Assembly: GCA_947044405.1 (NCBI GenBank) | Contig: CAMRHE010000012.1 | Location: 13,284,001 to 13,348,000 of the forward strand | From: Leptodactylus fallax | Lineage: Eukaryota; Chordata; Amphibia; Anura; Leptodactylidae | Direction of reading: 5' to 3' | Length of the DNA: 64,000 bases | Notes under the pieces: generated by a model | Told to the model about the DNA's origin: nothing | Database searches by the model: none | The model's input: only the letters and a program-made list of their open reading frames with translations | Shown here: piece by piece, positions 1 to 9,341 of the stretch | Position numbering within the stretch: the stretch's first letter is position 1 | Layout of the letters: each line of letters begins with the position of its first letter | Program-made: the position numbers and the translations under genes

Positions 1-685
1 TCGTGTCTCTGATGTAAGATGGTAACTCGGCCACGAATGGGCACAAGATCTGGTCGCAGTACTGGCTGGCATTCTGTTTAAGACTCCCAATACTTGACAC
101 TATTGGTCGTGTCTTTAGGGGCTGGATTCCTTTGTGCACCTTTGGTACACTATAGAAGGTGGCAATCTGCAGATATTGTGGGAGGAGAAATTGATATTTA
201 CTATCAGTGATCAACCTGTCAGTTTTGGCTGCCATCAGGATTTCCCTCAATTGGTGGCTAAATTCTCTCGTTGGATTAAACGGTAATTGCTGATACCCAC
301 TACTATCCATTAAGATGTCTCTACATATTCTCACATATTGATCCCTGTTGAGAACCACTACATTACCCTTGTTATCTGTGGGTTTTATAACAAGGTTCTC
401 ATTATGCATCAGGGATGTGAGTGTTGCAGATTCTTCATCTGACAAGTTATCTACAAAACTGCATCTGAGATATCTGAACTTGTCAGTGACCACTGCCAGG
501 AAAACATCAAGCGGTGTACCATCTCTAACTGGGGGCATTTTGGTAGAGGGCGGTCTCAAGTCTGTGAAGGGCCCTTCCCCCTCAATGCACTCTTCCTCTT
601 GAAGTAATGACATTAAGTCATGATGAATATTAACGTCCTCAGCAGCAATACCTAATTCATGTGCCTGTCTTTGCTGCTGTAGAAT
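1..685 (-). pseudogene. Penelope-like element reverse transcriptase, N-terminal part, cut by window edge
   Basis: Read on the minus strand from 685 down to 1, one frame stays open for about 228 codons. It carries the block KPTDNKGNVVVLNRDQY, then YSVPKVHK, then RPIVSSIGS. These blocks mark the start of Penelope-like reverse transcriptases in vertebrates, which copy their RNA at a nicked chromosomal target. The catalytic YxDD motif and the GIY-YIG endonuclease would lie beyond the left edge. An in-frame TAG at 686-688 ends the frame upstream, and no clear start codon is visible, so the 5' part is either decayed or begins further up. I see no stop inside the frame. The family call is firm; subfamily (Neptune, Poseidon or other) cannot be decided from this piece. 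Confidence 0.75.
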
Positions 686-1593
686 CTAAAATTTCTTCCA
701 CTTGAGTTTTCTGATAAATAGGTTGATATCTTTCACCCAGTTGAATGAATCAAATTTAGTTGTTGGTATGAAAGACTAGGTTGCTTCTTTGGCCTTTTGT
801 TTCATACAGAGATAGTACCACCACATAATGGGTCTAATGGAAATGAAGTGGTGGTTTGATATTTTTCATCCCTATATATCTGTAAGAGGCTGCACAAACA
901 AATGAGATTTCTTATCTTAAGCCGCATTTATGCCATAGGTTTGTATATTGAGTGGTCTTATGGTTGTAGGCAAATACATCACGTGCCGATGTCATGCTAT
1001 GTACTTATGCGACCATCTTTTATATATACCAATCCGTATGTTCTGCGGTATGGATCAAGTCTTGATAGAGCTCATTGTAGCACTATCCAGGTTCTCTTCA
1101 GCCTTTATTAATCTGTATTTACTGCGTGTGATCCTGATCACTGCCTCTATATGCCCACTATATGATTGCTACACTGGCCTCGGATTTCCACTATCCTGGA
1201 ATGTATTAATACTTACTGTAGTCTCCATAGAGACAAAGGACGCTTTGATAGTCCTCTAATCCACCCATAGTTGGACATAGTGCTTGGTTAACATGTGCTG
1301 ATTGGATGTCTCAGGGAAGATGGTCAGGTTTGTTCTCCCCTAACTCCTGATTGGTCCTTCTAGCCCCAAGCCACACTCCCCATGGGCGTATAATTTTACC
1401 GCATCTATTTCAGGCACCATGCCGACGGCTGCGCCTCAGCGGTCACACCAGTACCGGCAGGCAGGAAGGTAGGTGGTGGTGGTGGTGGTGGTGTCGTCAT
1501 CATCGTCACTGTCACTAGCCGGTGGCCACCTCCTGTCCTGCTTTTTTGTTTGTCTCTGTCAGTCATTTTGTTAGTCTGACATATTTATAGCTT
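686..1593. other. unassigned sequence between Penelope-like RT and hammerhead motif
   Basis: No convincing coding frame is seen. It probably includes the decayed 5' part of the Penelope-like element on the minus strand, since it sits between that frame and a hammerhead motif typical of the same class. The only clear substructure is a GTG-rich microsatellite at 1471-1518. Confidence 0.4.
1471..1518. repeat. GTG/GTC trinucleotide microsatellite
   Basis: Eight GTG-type triplets are followed by imperfect GTC/ATC triplets. Confidence 0.8.
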
Positions 1594-1643
1594 ATATCTC
1601 CTGATGAGCGATAGCTTACCTATGGCGAAACGCATAGAGGTAT
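1594..1643 (+). ncRNA. type I hammerhead ribozyme motif, probably decayed, of Penelope-like type
   Basis: The conserved core boxes CTGATGA (1601-1607) and GAAA (1627-1630) are both present and correctly placed. Stem I pairs 1594-1600 with 1637-1643 (seven pairs, one G-T wobble). Stem II pairs 1608-1614 with 1620-1626 (six of seven pairs, a G-G mismatch at 1610/1624) around a five-base loop. Stem III is the very short form known from Penelope-like elements, here ACGCATA (1630-1636), with cleavage expected after 1636. The expected C-G pair of stem III reads C-A, as if a CpG had decayed, so activity is doubtful. Hammerheads of this kind lie in the terminal repeats of Penelope-like elements and process their transcripts. 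Confidence 0.7.
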
Positions 1644-1687
1644 TTTTCAGCAACGTTAGGGAGACAGACAGACAACTTCAATAGCAC

Positions 1688-2036
1688 TGAGACAGATCGT
1701 ATGTATGCCAATACATTGTGCTCAGTAGATTTAGTCGGTTTGTTTAGCCGCAATTCACACTAGCAAGCAGCTGTGGGTTCAGAGAGGGTCACTCATAAGC
1801 ATATAGGCACTAGTTATGTAATATAATGTCTCTTTATTGAGATATATGTTTATAAACTAATAGTGCCCATGTGTGGATAGACAACAGATAGTGACAGCTA
1901 TTAAGAGCCACAGTTGCTGCTAATTCTAGCATTGTGGGCATGCACAGATTTGTAGTATGATGGTAAAATTATGAGCCATTATAACAAATAGCAACCATCA
2001 GCTTTATCTGTGCTGCAAAGTATACGCAAGTTTCAT
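1688..2036. repeat. tandem unit 1 (~360 bp period), next to hammerhead motif
   Basis: A block with landmark words such as TTCACACTAGCAAGCAGCTG recurs about 361 bp later at 2048. The second copy is split by the Gypsy element and resumes at 8255. The pair may be the 5' or pseudo-LTR region of the Penelope-like element that carries the hammerhead, or a separate repeat. Confidence 0.7.
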
Positions 2037-2047
2037 CAGCGGAGCTG

Positions 2048-2210
2048 AGACAAATTGTATGTATGGTAATACGTGGTCTTCAGCATGTTTACTCGGTTCA
2101 TGAGTTAGCCGCTATTCACACTAGCAAGCAGCTGTGGATTCAGGGCGGGTCACTCACAAACACAGAGGCACTAGTTATACATTACTATCTCTCTAAGGAG
2201 ATATATGTTT
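2048..2210. repeat. tandem unit 2, left part (interrupted by Gypsy element)
   Basis: Diverged copy of 1688-1850. It ends at GTTT (2207-2210), which is repeated at 8255-8258 on the far side of the inserted retrotransposon. Comparison with unit 1 shows the empty target site. Confidence 0.75.
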
Positions 2211-2776
2211 TGTAGGGAACAGCTCATACAGTGGGGTCGGCAGTGACGAAGTTCACAGAGGCAATGGGTTTTAAAACTCCAAGGGTCCTTTATTTAGGTG
2301 CTCCGGCACAAGATTACATCACAAAAGCAAAACAAAAAGCCTAAGCCTGTCCGGCTCTAAACAGTATCAGGCCCCTCACTAGCCTAGTGCAGGCAAATGC
2401 ATAACAGCAAACACAGTATAAAAGTGTGAAAACCTCCACTCCAGGGGTGCTCTGTCTCTCTCCTAGCCTGCAACTTGTCAGCCCTCCTTTTGCCAGGCTT
2501 CCTTCCTCAGTAATCACTCACAGGAAGCCTCATCTGAGAGCACCTGGGAGTAGGGGAAAGTCCCGTAGTGGACCAGGGGTGTGGACTGGAGGACTCCCAC
2601 TACCAACCTGTCCTCCAGTCCAGAAAATCCAGCCCATGTAACTTAAAGAAAACCCCTAGCAGACTACGTTCTGCTAAGGCAACAGGTATCTACCTGGATT
2701 TCCGTTATCTCGCCAGGCTGAGGAAACCAGGCGAGATATACACCCCATCCAGCACTTTACCATAAGCTTTACCACA
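2211..2776 (-). repeat. 3' LTR of the Gmr1-type Gypsy element
   Basis: 566 bp, bounded by TGTAGGG and CTTTACCACA on the plus strand. It matches 7300-8254 apart from substitutions, a ~16-bp indel near 2715 and the MITE carried by the other copy. The end of the RNase H frame runs about 100 bp into it. Confidence 0.92.
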
Positions 2777-3125
2777 TATCCTCCCCCCTTCTCCAGACCA
2801 GAGGTCTGGGCACTTTTAGTGAACAAACAGTACACCCTGGACAACGCATCTGCATTTCCCTGTAATTTCCCCGGTCTATGTTCTACCTTAAAACAGAAAT
2901 TTTGTAAGGAGAGAAACCATCTAGTCACTCTTGCATTTCTCTCCTTATTTTGTTTCATCCAGGCCAGAGGAGCATGGTCTGTCACTAACACAAACTCTCT
3001 ACCCAGTAGATAATATTTCAGGGATTCCATCGCCCACTTGATAGCCAGACACACTCTTTCCACTATGGCATAACTTTTCTCTGCTGGGGTCAGTTTCCTA
3101 CTCAGGTACATTACTGGGTGTTCTT
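2674..3125 (-). pseudogene. RNase H domain of the Gypsy pol (shifted frame)
   Basis: The frame reads MYLSRKLTPAEKSYAIVE, then VTDHAPLAWM, then NADALSR, the usual RNase H signatures of Gypsy elements; it degrades the RNA strand of the cDNA hybrid. It is one base out of frame with the reverse transcriptase just upstream. The break lies in a run of six C on the plus strand (3126-3131), where one extra base explains the shift. The frame then translates through the purine tract and stops at 2674-2676 inside the 3' LTR. Confidence 0.88.
2777..2800 (-). other. polypurine tract of the Gypsy element
   Basis: On the minus strand a purine run including AGAAGGGGGGAGG directly precedes the 3' LTR. It is the expected primer for plus-strand DNA synthesis. 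Confidence 0.85.
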
Positions 3126-3973
3126 CCCCCCTTTACCACCTGTTGCAGGACGGCTCCCAAGCCTGTATCAGACGTATCCGTCTGGAACAGAAACATTTTT
3201 CTGAAATCCGGGGAAACAAGTACTGGTTGTTCACACAGGGCAGCTTTTAGGCTCTGAAAAGCTTTTTCTGCCTCTGGAGTCCACTTCACCATTACTGACT
3301 TACCGCCTTTAGTTAAGTTCGTCAATGGTGATGCAACGGAGGCAAAATTGGGCACGAACCGACGGTAGTACCCAGTTATGCCAAGGAAGGCTTTGACCTG
3401 TTTTTTTGTTAATGGCCTAGGCCAGTTCTGTATTGCCTCAATCTTATTGATCTGGGGCTTAACTAGGCCTTTACCAATGATGTAACCCAGGTATTTTGCT
3501 TCCTCTAGTCCCAATGCACACTTCTCAGGGTTTATGGCTAGGCCCGCATCACTGATAGAGTCTAACACTGCCTGTACCTTAGAGAGGTGACTTCTCCAGT
3601 CAGATGAAAAAATGACCACATCATCCAGGTAAGCAGCAGCATAATCACGATGTGGTCTCAAGATAAGATCCATCAGCCTCTGAAATGTAGCAGGGGCCCC
3701 TTGTAACCCAAACGGCATCACTACATACTGGAATAGGCCTTCTGGAGTGGAGAATGCAGTCTTCTCTTTAGCCTCATCAGATAACGGTATCTGCCAATAC
3801 CCCTTTGTAAGGTCAAGTGTTGTGATATACCTTGCCCTCCCAAGCCTCTTAATCAATTCATCTACTCGGGGCATGGGGTATGCATCAAATTTTGACACTT
3901 CATTTAGCTTCCTGAAGTCATTACAGAACCTCCATGTCCCGTTGGGTTTTGGGATTAGTACAATGGGGCTTGT
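3098..3973 (-). pseudogene. reverse transcriptase domain of the Gypsy pol
   Basis: After an in-frame TGA (3974-3976) the frame continues as TSPIVLIPKPNGTWRFCNDF and on through TTLDLTKGYWQIPL, FGLQGAPATFQRLMD and the catalytic AYLDDVVIFS box. This is a full set of Gypsy reverse transcriptase motifs, including YLDD. The TGA stands where TGG (Trp) is usual, so a single G-to-A change separates this part from the upstream frame. The frame is lost at the C run 3126-3131, just after GLGAVLQQV, near the start of RNase H. No stop occurs inside the domain. Confidence 0.92.
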
Positions 3974-6625
3974 TCATTCACTGACAGACTCTTCAATAAC
4001 ACCTAATTCAAGCATACGCTTGACCTCAGAGGACACCGCCCCTCTGCGGGCTTCTGGTATCCTGTATGGCTTCAGGTGTACTTTATTGTTAGGCTCAGTT
4101 TTAATATGGTGTTTTATGAGAGGAGTACGGCCTGGTAAGTCAGAAAACTTGCGTCTGTTTTCCTGTAGGAACTCCCTTACCTCCTGCTTCCGGTGCACCG
4201 ACAGTGCTTCACCTACCCCTGGGGGAATTGGCTTTAATACCTCCTTAACCACAGTGTGGCTGCCTACCAAAGACTCCCGATCTTTCCACGGCTTGATCAG
4301 GTTTATGTGGTAAACCTGGAATGGTTTTCTCCTATCTGGTTGATGCACCTTGTAGTTCACCTCACTCAATCTTTCTACAATATCATAGGGACCCTGCCAC
4401 TTTGCCAAAAATTTACTTTCGACGGTGAATACTAGAACCAGGACCCTGTCCCCGGGATTAAAGGCCCTCACCCTGGCAGACCTGTTATAAATTCTGCTCT
4501 GGGCCTCCTGAGCTCTTTGCAGATGCTTTTTGACAATAGGCATCATGGTCGCTATTCGGTCCTGCATCTGAGCCACGTGTTCAATAACACTCTTATATGG
4601 GGTGGCCTTGGTCTCACAGGTTTCTTTGGCAATATCTAACAAACCCCTTGGATGCCAGCCGTAAACTAACTCAAAGGGTGAAAAGCCTGTGGACATCTGG
4701 GGTATCTCTCTGGTAGAGAACGTGAGGTAGGGTAACAGACAGTCCCAGTCCCTGCCATCCCTTTCCACAACCTTTTTTAACATATGCTTCAAGGTTTTGT
4801 TAAATCTCTCCACTAATCCATCCGTTTGAGGGTGGTACACTGATGTACGGATGTGCCTGATTTTAAACAATTTGCAAAGCTCTTTCATGATCTTTGACAT
4901 AAAGGGTGTACCCTGGTCAGTAAGGATTTCTTTAGGGATCCCTGTACGAGAGAACATGTAAAACAACTCCTGAGCAATATTCTTGGATGCCATGTTTCTT
5001 AATAGTACTGCCTCCGGGTATCGGGTGGCATAGTCCAATACAACCAGAATGTATTGATGTCCCCTAGCAGATTTGACAATGGGCCCCACCAGGTCCATTG
5101 CAATTCTCTTAAATGGCACCTCAATGATGGGAAGTGGCACCAAGGGGCTACGGAAGTGTGATGTTGGGGCACTTATCTGGCATGTGGGACATGACTCACA
5201 GTACCTTCTCACTTCTTCATATACCCCAGGCCAAAAAAACCTTTGGAGAACCCTCTCTTGTGTTTTACTAGTTCCCAAATGACCTCCAAATACATGGTTA
5301 TGAGCTAGGTCCAGCACCATGCGTCGGTACGGTTTTGGTACCAGAAGCTGTTCCACAACTTCACTGTTAACCTTGGTAACCCGGTACACCAGATCCCCAT
5401 TCATGGCAAAATGTGAAAATTTCTGATCAGCTTCTGGTTCCTGTGGCTCACCATTTATTACCGTAACATTGGCCCGTGCAACACTCAGAGTGGGGTCTCT
5501 CACTTGCTCGGTCCCAAAGTTACCCCGAGACACATCTAAATCTAACACCTGTTGTCCAGGTAGGGAAGTTTCTTCTTCTTCTTCTTCCCCGGCTAATACC
5601 TGCAAGGGGAAAAAGTCATCAACATGCATTTCAGGCAAACTCATTTTTTCAGTTTGCCCCTCATTGGTGCCACTGTTTTCAATGGTCCTCTCACATGACC
5701 CATTATTTACAGGGGAAAGTACTGACTCTGCCAGAGTTTCTTCACTGGCAGCCGAAGTGTTATCCCTTTTCCACAACTCCCAGAACAACAGGAAATCACG
5801 ACCTAATATTACTTCGTACATAAGTCTTTTTACAACCCCGACTTCATAGGTCACAGTTCCAAATGGAGTTACCAATTCAACCAGAGCCACGGGGTAAGCT
5901 ACGATATCCCCATGGATGCACAGTACTCTTATGTGTTTGTCCGGCACATAGTCCCTAGCCACAAGGCTGGCCCGAACCAAAGTCACCAGGCTACCAGAGT
6001 CCAGAAAGACCTTCACAGAGCGGCCATTCACCTTCACCATACAAACATGCGGCTCAGACCCTGGCCCCGGAATGGCTGCACAAACAGATTCTGCAAATAG
6101 TGACTGTCGCCGACTAGCATCACACTCCATGGGCTCTGTGGTAAGAGGGCAATAGGCGGCCAAATGTCCCCATTCATGGCACCTCCAGCACTGGGGAGTC
6201 CCAGGCCTCCTTAGCAGGGAGTCCTTTCTAGGACCAGAGGGCCCCTGGGGTTCAGGTTCAGTCATTTGACCATGCTCAAGCTGCAGAGCCCTGCTCCCTC
6301 TCACACTTTTCCACACACCCCCAGCTGGAATTCTCTTACCTACAGATATCATGGGTCTGGCCATCCTGGGAGGTGTTGGTGCAGCAGGAACATCATGGAG
6401 GTAGTCCTTGGTTGCTAGATACCTTTCCACCAGGTTGACAATCTGCTCAGCAGTCTTGGGATCTCCATGTCCAACCCACCGTTGTAGTTCTGCCGGGAGG
6501 GTCCTGAAGTAATGGTCGACCACCACCTTTTCCACGATCTGGGCTGGTGTAGAAGACTCTGGTTCCAGCCACTTTCGCACCAGATGAATTAGGTCATACA
6601 TCTGGGACCGGGTAGGTTTGTCCAT
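3974..6625 (-). pseudogene. gag C-terminus, protease and integrase of the Gypsy element, plus start of RT
   Basis: 883 codons stay open. Rough positions: gag C-terminal part 1-140; zinc knuckle CWRCHEWGHLAAYC at 146-159; protease with FLDSGS (Asp209) and ILGRD (273-277); integrase zinc domain with His444, His449, Cys479 and Cys482; integrase core with Asp511, Asp570 and Glu606, a DD35E spacing; GPY/F-type module (KWQGPYDIVERL); then the leader of reverse transcriptase up to a TGA at 3974-3976. The first Met at 6625 lies inside gag; the real start is upstream at about 7204. A Glu run near 348-352 reflects a TTC microsatellite. Integrase joins the cDNA to the chromosome; its place before RT is the notable feature. 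Confidence 0.92.
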
Positions 6626-6751
6626 GGTGTAGCTCCAACTATGGACTCTCCTGGCACGAACAGCTGGTGTAACACCCAGGTGAGCAAGGATCTCCGTTTT
6701 TAGTTTAGTATAGTCCCGGACATCCTGCTCTCTGAGGTCATAGTAAGCCTT

Positions 6752-7204
6752 TTACAGTTCACCTGTCAGAAAAGGCGCAATCACTTCTGCCCACTCTGCA
6801 ATTGGCAGTCTCTCTCTCTCTGCCACTCTCTCAAACACAGTGAGGTATGCCTCGACGTCGTCATTGGGTGTCATCTTTTGCAAGACCCGCTGAACGGCCC
6901 TCCTCACATTAGCAGTCACAGGAGGACTTACCGCCACTTGTTGGGGCTGAGCCACAACAGTCTCTCTGAGCGCAGCAATCTGCTCCATTAACAGGCGATT
7001 TGTTTCCTGTTGCTGTGCCATGGCCTGCTGCATATTGAACTGCTGCTGAGCTTGTTGCTGGGCTTGTAAAGCTTCTGCATGAAACTTTTGTTGCTGTTCC
7101 ATGGACTGTTCATGTCTCAGATTAGCCTGCACCAGCTGCTTTATTACCTCCTCCATTGTGCTGGATGGGCCTTGCAATGCAGTAGCAGCTTTCACCAAAG
7201 ACAT
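6752..7204 (-). pseudogene. gag N-terminal part of the Gypsy element
   Basis: 150 codons from a Met at 7204 to a TAA at 6752-6754. The protein has a Gln-rich stretch (about 40-70) likely to form a coiled coil, and ends at VIAPFLTGEL. After the TAA the same frame goes on as KAYYDLREQD and joins the 883-codon frame, so gag and pol are one frame broken here by a probable CAA-to-TAA change. The product would be the structural shell protein of the retrotransposon particle. Confidence 0.85.
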
Positions 7205-7281
7205 AGGCTTCTGGCCCTTTTAATGTCCACAATATGCCAGACCTCACACTTTTGTCATGCCGTTGCCCCTAGCAACAGTTG

Positions 7282-7299
7282 CCCGCATCCGCCGCCAAT
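7282..7299 (-). other. primer binding site of the Gypsy element
   Basis: On the minus strand the 5' LTR ends in CTACA, followed by AT and then TGGCGGCGGATGCGGG. TGG right after the LTR is what a tRNA-primed element needs. I could not match the rest to a specific tRNA from memory. Confidence 0.6.
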
Positions 7300-8254
7300 T
7301 GTAGGGAACAGCTCACACGGTGGGTTCGGCAATGACGAAGTTCACAGAGGCAATGGGGTTTAAAACGCCAAGGGTCCTTTATTTAGGTGCTCCGGCACAA
7401 GATTACATCACAAAAGCAAAACAAAAAGCCTAAGCCTGTCCGGCTCTAACTAAGGGTGGGTTCACACCTGCATTTGAGTCCGTCCGCTGCGAATCCGAGT
7501 GAAAATCTTGGGGAACGGGATCGGCATCGAATACCGACAGGTTAGCGACACATTGGTTAAAAACCCATTCACTTGAACGGGTTTTTATAGCAATGCGCGG
7601 GTGTCCGATTTCACCCTCTGCGCTGTGAAGCCGTTTTTTTCGTCGGACACAAAGTCCTGCATGTCCGACTTTGTTTCCGATGAAAAAAAAAGGATACGCA
7701 GCACAGAGGGTGCAATCGGACACCCGCGCATTGCTTTAAAAACCCATTCAAATGAATGGGGTTTTAACCAATGCATCGCTAAACTGTCGGTATCAAGATT
7801 TTCACTCGGATTGGCAGCGGACGGACTCAAACGCAGGTGTGAACCCACCCTAAACAGTATCAGGCCCCTCACTAGCCTAGTGCAGGCAAATACATAGCAG
7901 CAAACACAGTATAAAGTGTGTAAACCTTCAAGCCAGGGGTGCTCTGTTTCTCTCCCAGCCTGCAACTTGTCAGCCCTCCTTTTGCCAGGCTTCCTTCCTC
8001 AGTAATCACTCACAGGAAGCCTCATCTGAGAGCACCTGGGAGTAGGGGAAAATCCCGTAGTGGACCAGGGGTGTGGACTGGAAGACTCCCACTGCCAACC
8101 TGTCCTCCAGTCCAGAAAATCCAGCCCATGTAACTTAAAGAAAACCCCTAGCAGACTATGTTCTGCTAAGGCAACATGTATCTTCCTGGATTTCCGTTAT
8201 CTCGTCAGGTGAGATTTACACCCCATCCAGCACTTTACCATAAGCTTTACCACA
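7300..8254 (-). repeat. 5' LTR of the Gmr1-type Gypsy element, with MITE inside
   Basis: Homologous to 2211-2776 on both sides of a 397-bp insertion (7454-7850). It ends in CCACA at 8254, followed by the duplicated GTTT. Confidence 0.92.
7454..7850. mobile_element. fold-back MITE, PIF/Harbinger-like
   Basis: Arms of about 190 bp are inverted copies. The ends are GGGTGGGTTCACACCTG and its complement, flanked by TAA on both sides (7451-7453, 7851-7853). A 3-bp TAA/TTA duplication is the habit of PIF/Harbinger elements. The other LTR lacks the insert, so the empty site is visible. No coding capacity. Confidence 0.82.
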
Positions 8255-8450
8255 GTTTATAAACTAATAGTGCTCATGTGTGCATAGACTGCAGATAGTG
8301 ACAGCTATCATTAGTCACAGTTGCTGCTAACGTTAGCGTTGTGGGCATGCACAGATCTGTAAGATGATGGTAAAATTATCAGCCATTATAATAAATAGTT
8401 GACCATAAGGTTTATCAGTTATACTGTGCTGCAAATAATACGCAAGTTTG
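8255..8450. repeat. tandem unit 2, right part
   Basis: Continues the unit broken at 2210 and matches 1851-2036 of unit 1, ending near TACGCAAGTTTGGC. Confidence 0.75.
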
Positions 8451-8539
8451 GCTGCACATGATTACACATACACATTATAGTATAATTTTCACTTTTAGTG
8501 GACTATGTTCCTTAATAAAAGCTAAGTTTTAGATGTTTT

Positions 8540-8875
8540 CCTTCCATTTTCTTTGTTGTAGTGGAAAAATAAGCATCCTGCTCTTTCTTCAGATGGATTC
8601 TGCCTGAGAAATCCCATTGAAGTGAATGGGAGGCAAAAAATACCACCTGTGCTTTCGGTACGGAACTTGTCAAAATCCACTCGCGGAATTTGCCCTGCCA
8701 ACATGCAGTGGCACTCTTCTGCAAATTCCGCTGCAAACTCAGCATTATAATTAGCTTCAACTTCAGCATCAAAATCCTCATCTGTTTTTGATAAGCAGAA
8801 AAAATCTGCTTCAAATTCCTGAAGCAGAAATTTTCTGCTTGACAAATTCAGCGTCAGATTCCTATGTGTGAACTT
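8540..8875. mobile_element. probable MITE fragment
   Basis: Contains the words AATCCCATTGAAGTGAATGG and CCTATGTGTGAACTTA and several short inverted repeats, typical of frog MITE ends. No matching left terminus was found. The long frames crossing it have no recognisable protein. Confidence 0.45.
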
Positions 8876-9341
8876 ACAATAAATGTCTTATAGGTTGCTA
8901 TCCCTCTTTTTTTGTATTCTATAATGCTCCATAGATGTTACGGTCAATAGTGGATTTTTACTTGCCACTGGGGAAAATATATTTGCTTTTCCCATTACGG
9001 CAAGTGTTGGCATTATGTGGAGTTCCTCCGACAAGGACCCTGCAAATCATTAGAACGAATGTGCCACTCTCAACCATTATTCATATGCATTACCTGCACT
9101 AATGGATGAAGTAGTGGTAGTGGTAGTGGTGGTGGTATGCAGCAACAAATTACTCTTTCAGACTAAGGCCCCATGTAGCCAGCCACAGCACTTTTCACAG
9201 AAAGTCCACAGAGTTTTCCTCTGCGGACTTTCTATTCCTATTATATCTATATGGAAAACGCAAGCGTTTCCGTAGATATAGTTGACATGCTGTGATTTAC
9301 AAAAACGCAATGGTTTTTGAAATCGCAGCATTTCCGCTATA

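Larger units (their letters stand above)
2211..8254 (-). mobile_element. Gypsy LTR retrotransposon of Gmr1 type (integrase before RT)
   Basis: A complete element read on the minus strand: 5' LTR at 7300-8254, primer site, one long gag-pol frame, purine tract, 3' LTR at 2211-2776. The ends on the plus strand are TGTAGGG...CCACA, and the 4-bp target duplication GTTT flanks it at 2207-2210 and 8255-8258. Pol order is protease, integrase, reverse transcriptase, RNase H. Normal Gypsy/Ty3 order puts integrase last; the order seen here is that of the Gmr1 group described from deuterostomes. The two LTRs differ at roughly twenty or more positions in about 566 shared bases by eye, so the insertion is not very recent. 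The 5' LTR is lengthened by a 397-bp MITE. Confidence 0.92.

Noticed and set aside
948..1259. 103-codon plus-strand frame between RT and hammerhead
   Set aside because: No known motif; lies in probable decayed Penelope-like sequence.
5469..5849. Plus-strand frames inside the Gypsy element
   Set aside because: Antisense of gag-pol, created by its codon pattern.
3974..6625. Copia classification because integrase precedes RT
   Set aside because: RT has YLDD and Gypsy-type motifs and the integrase has a GPY/F-type module; both fit Gypsy of Gmr1 type better.
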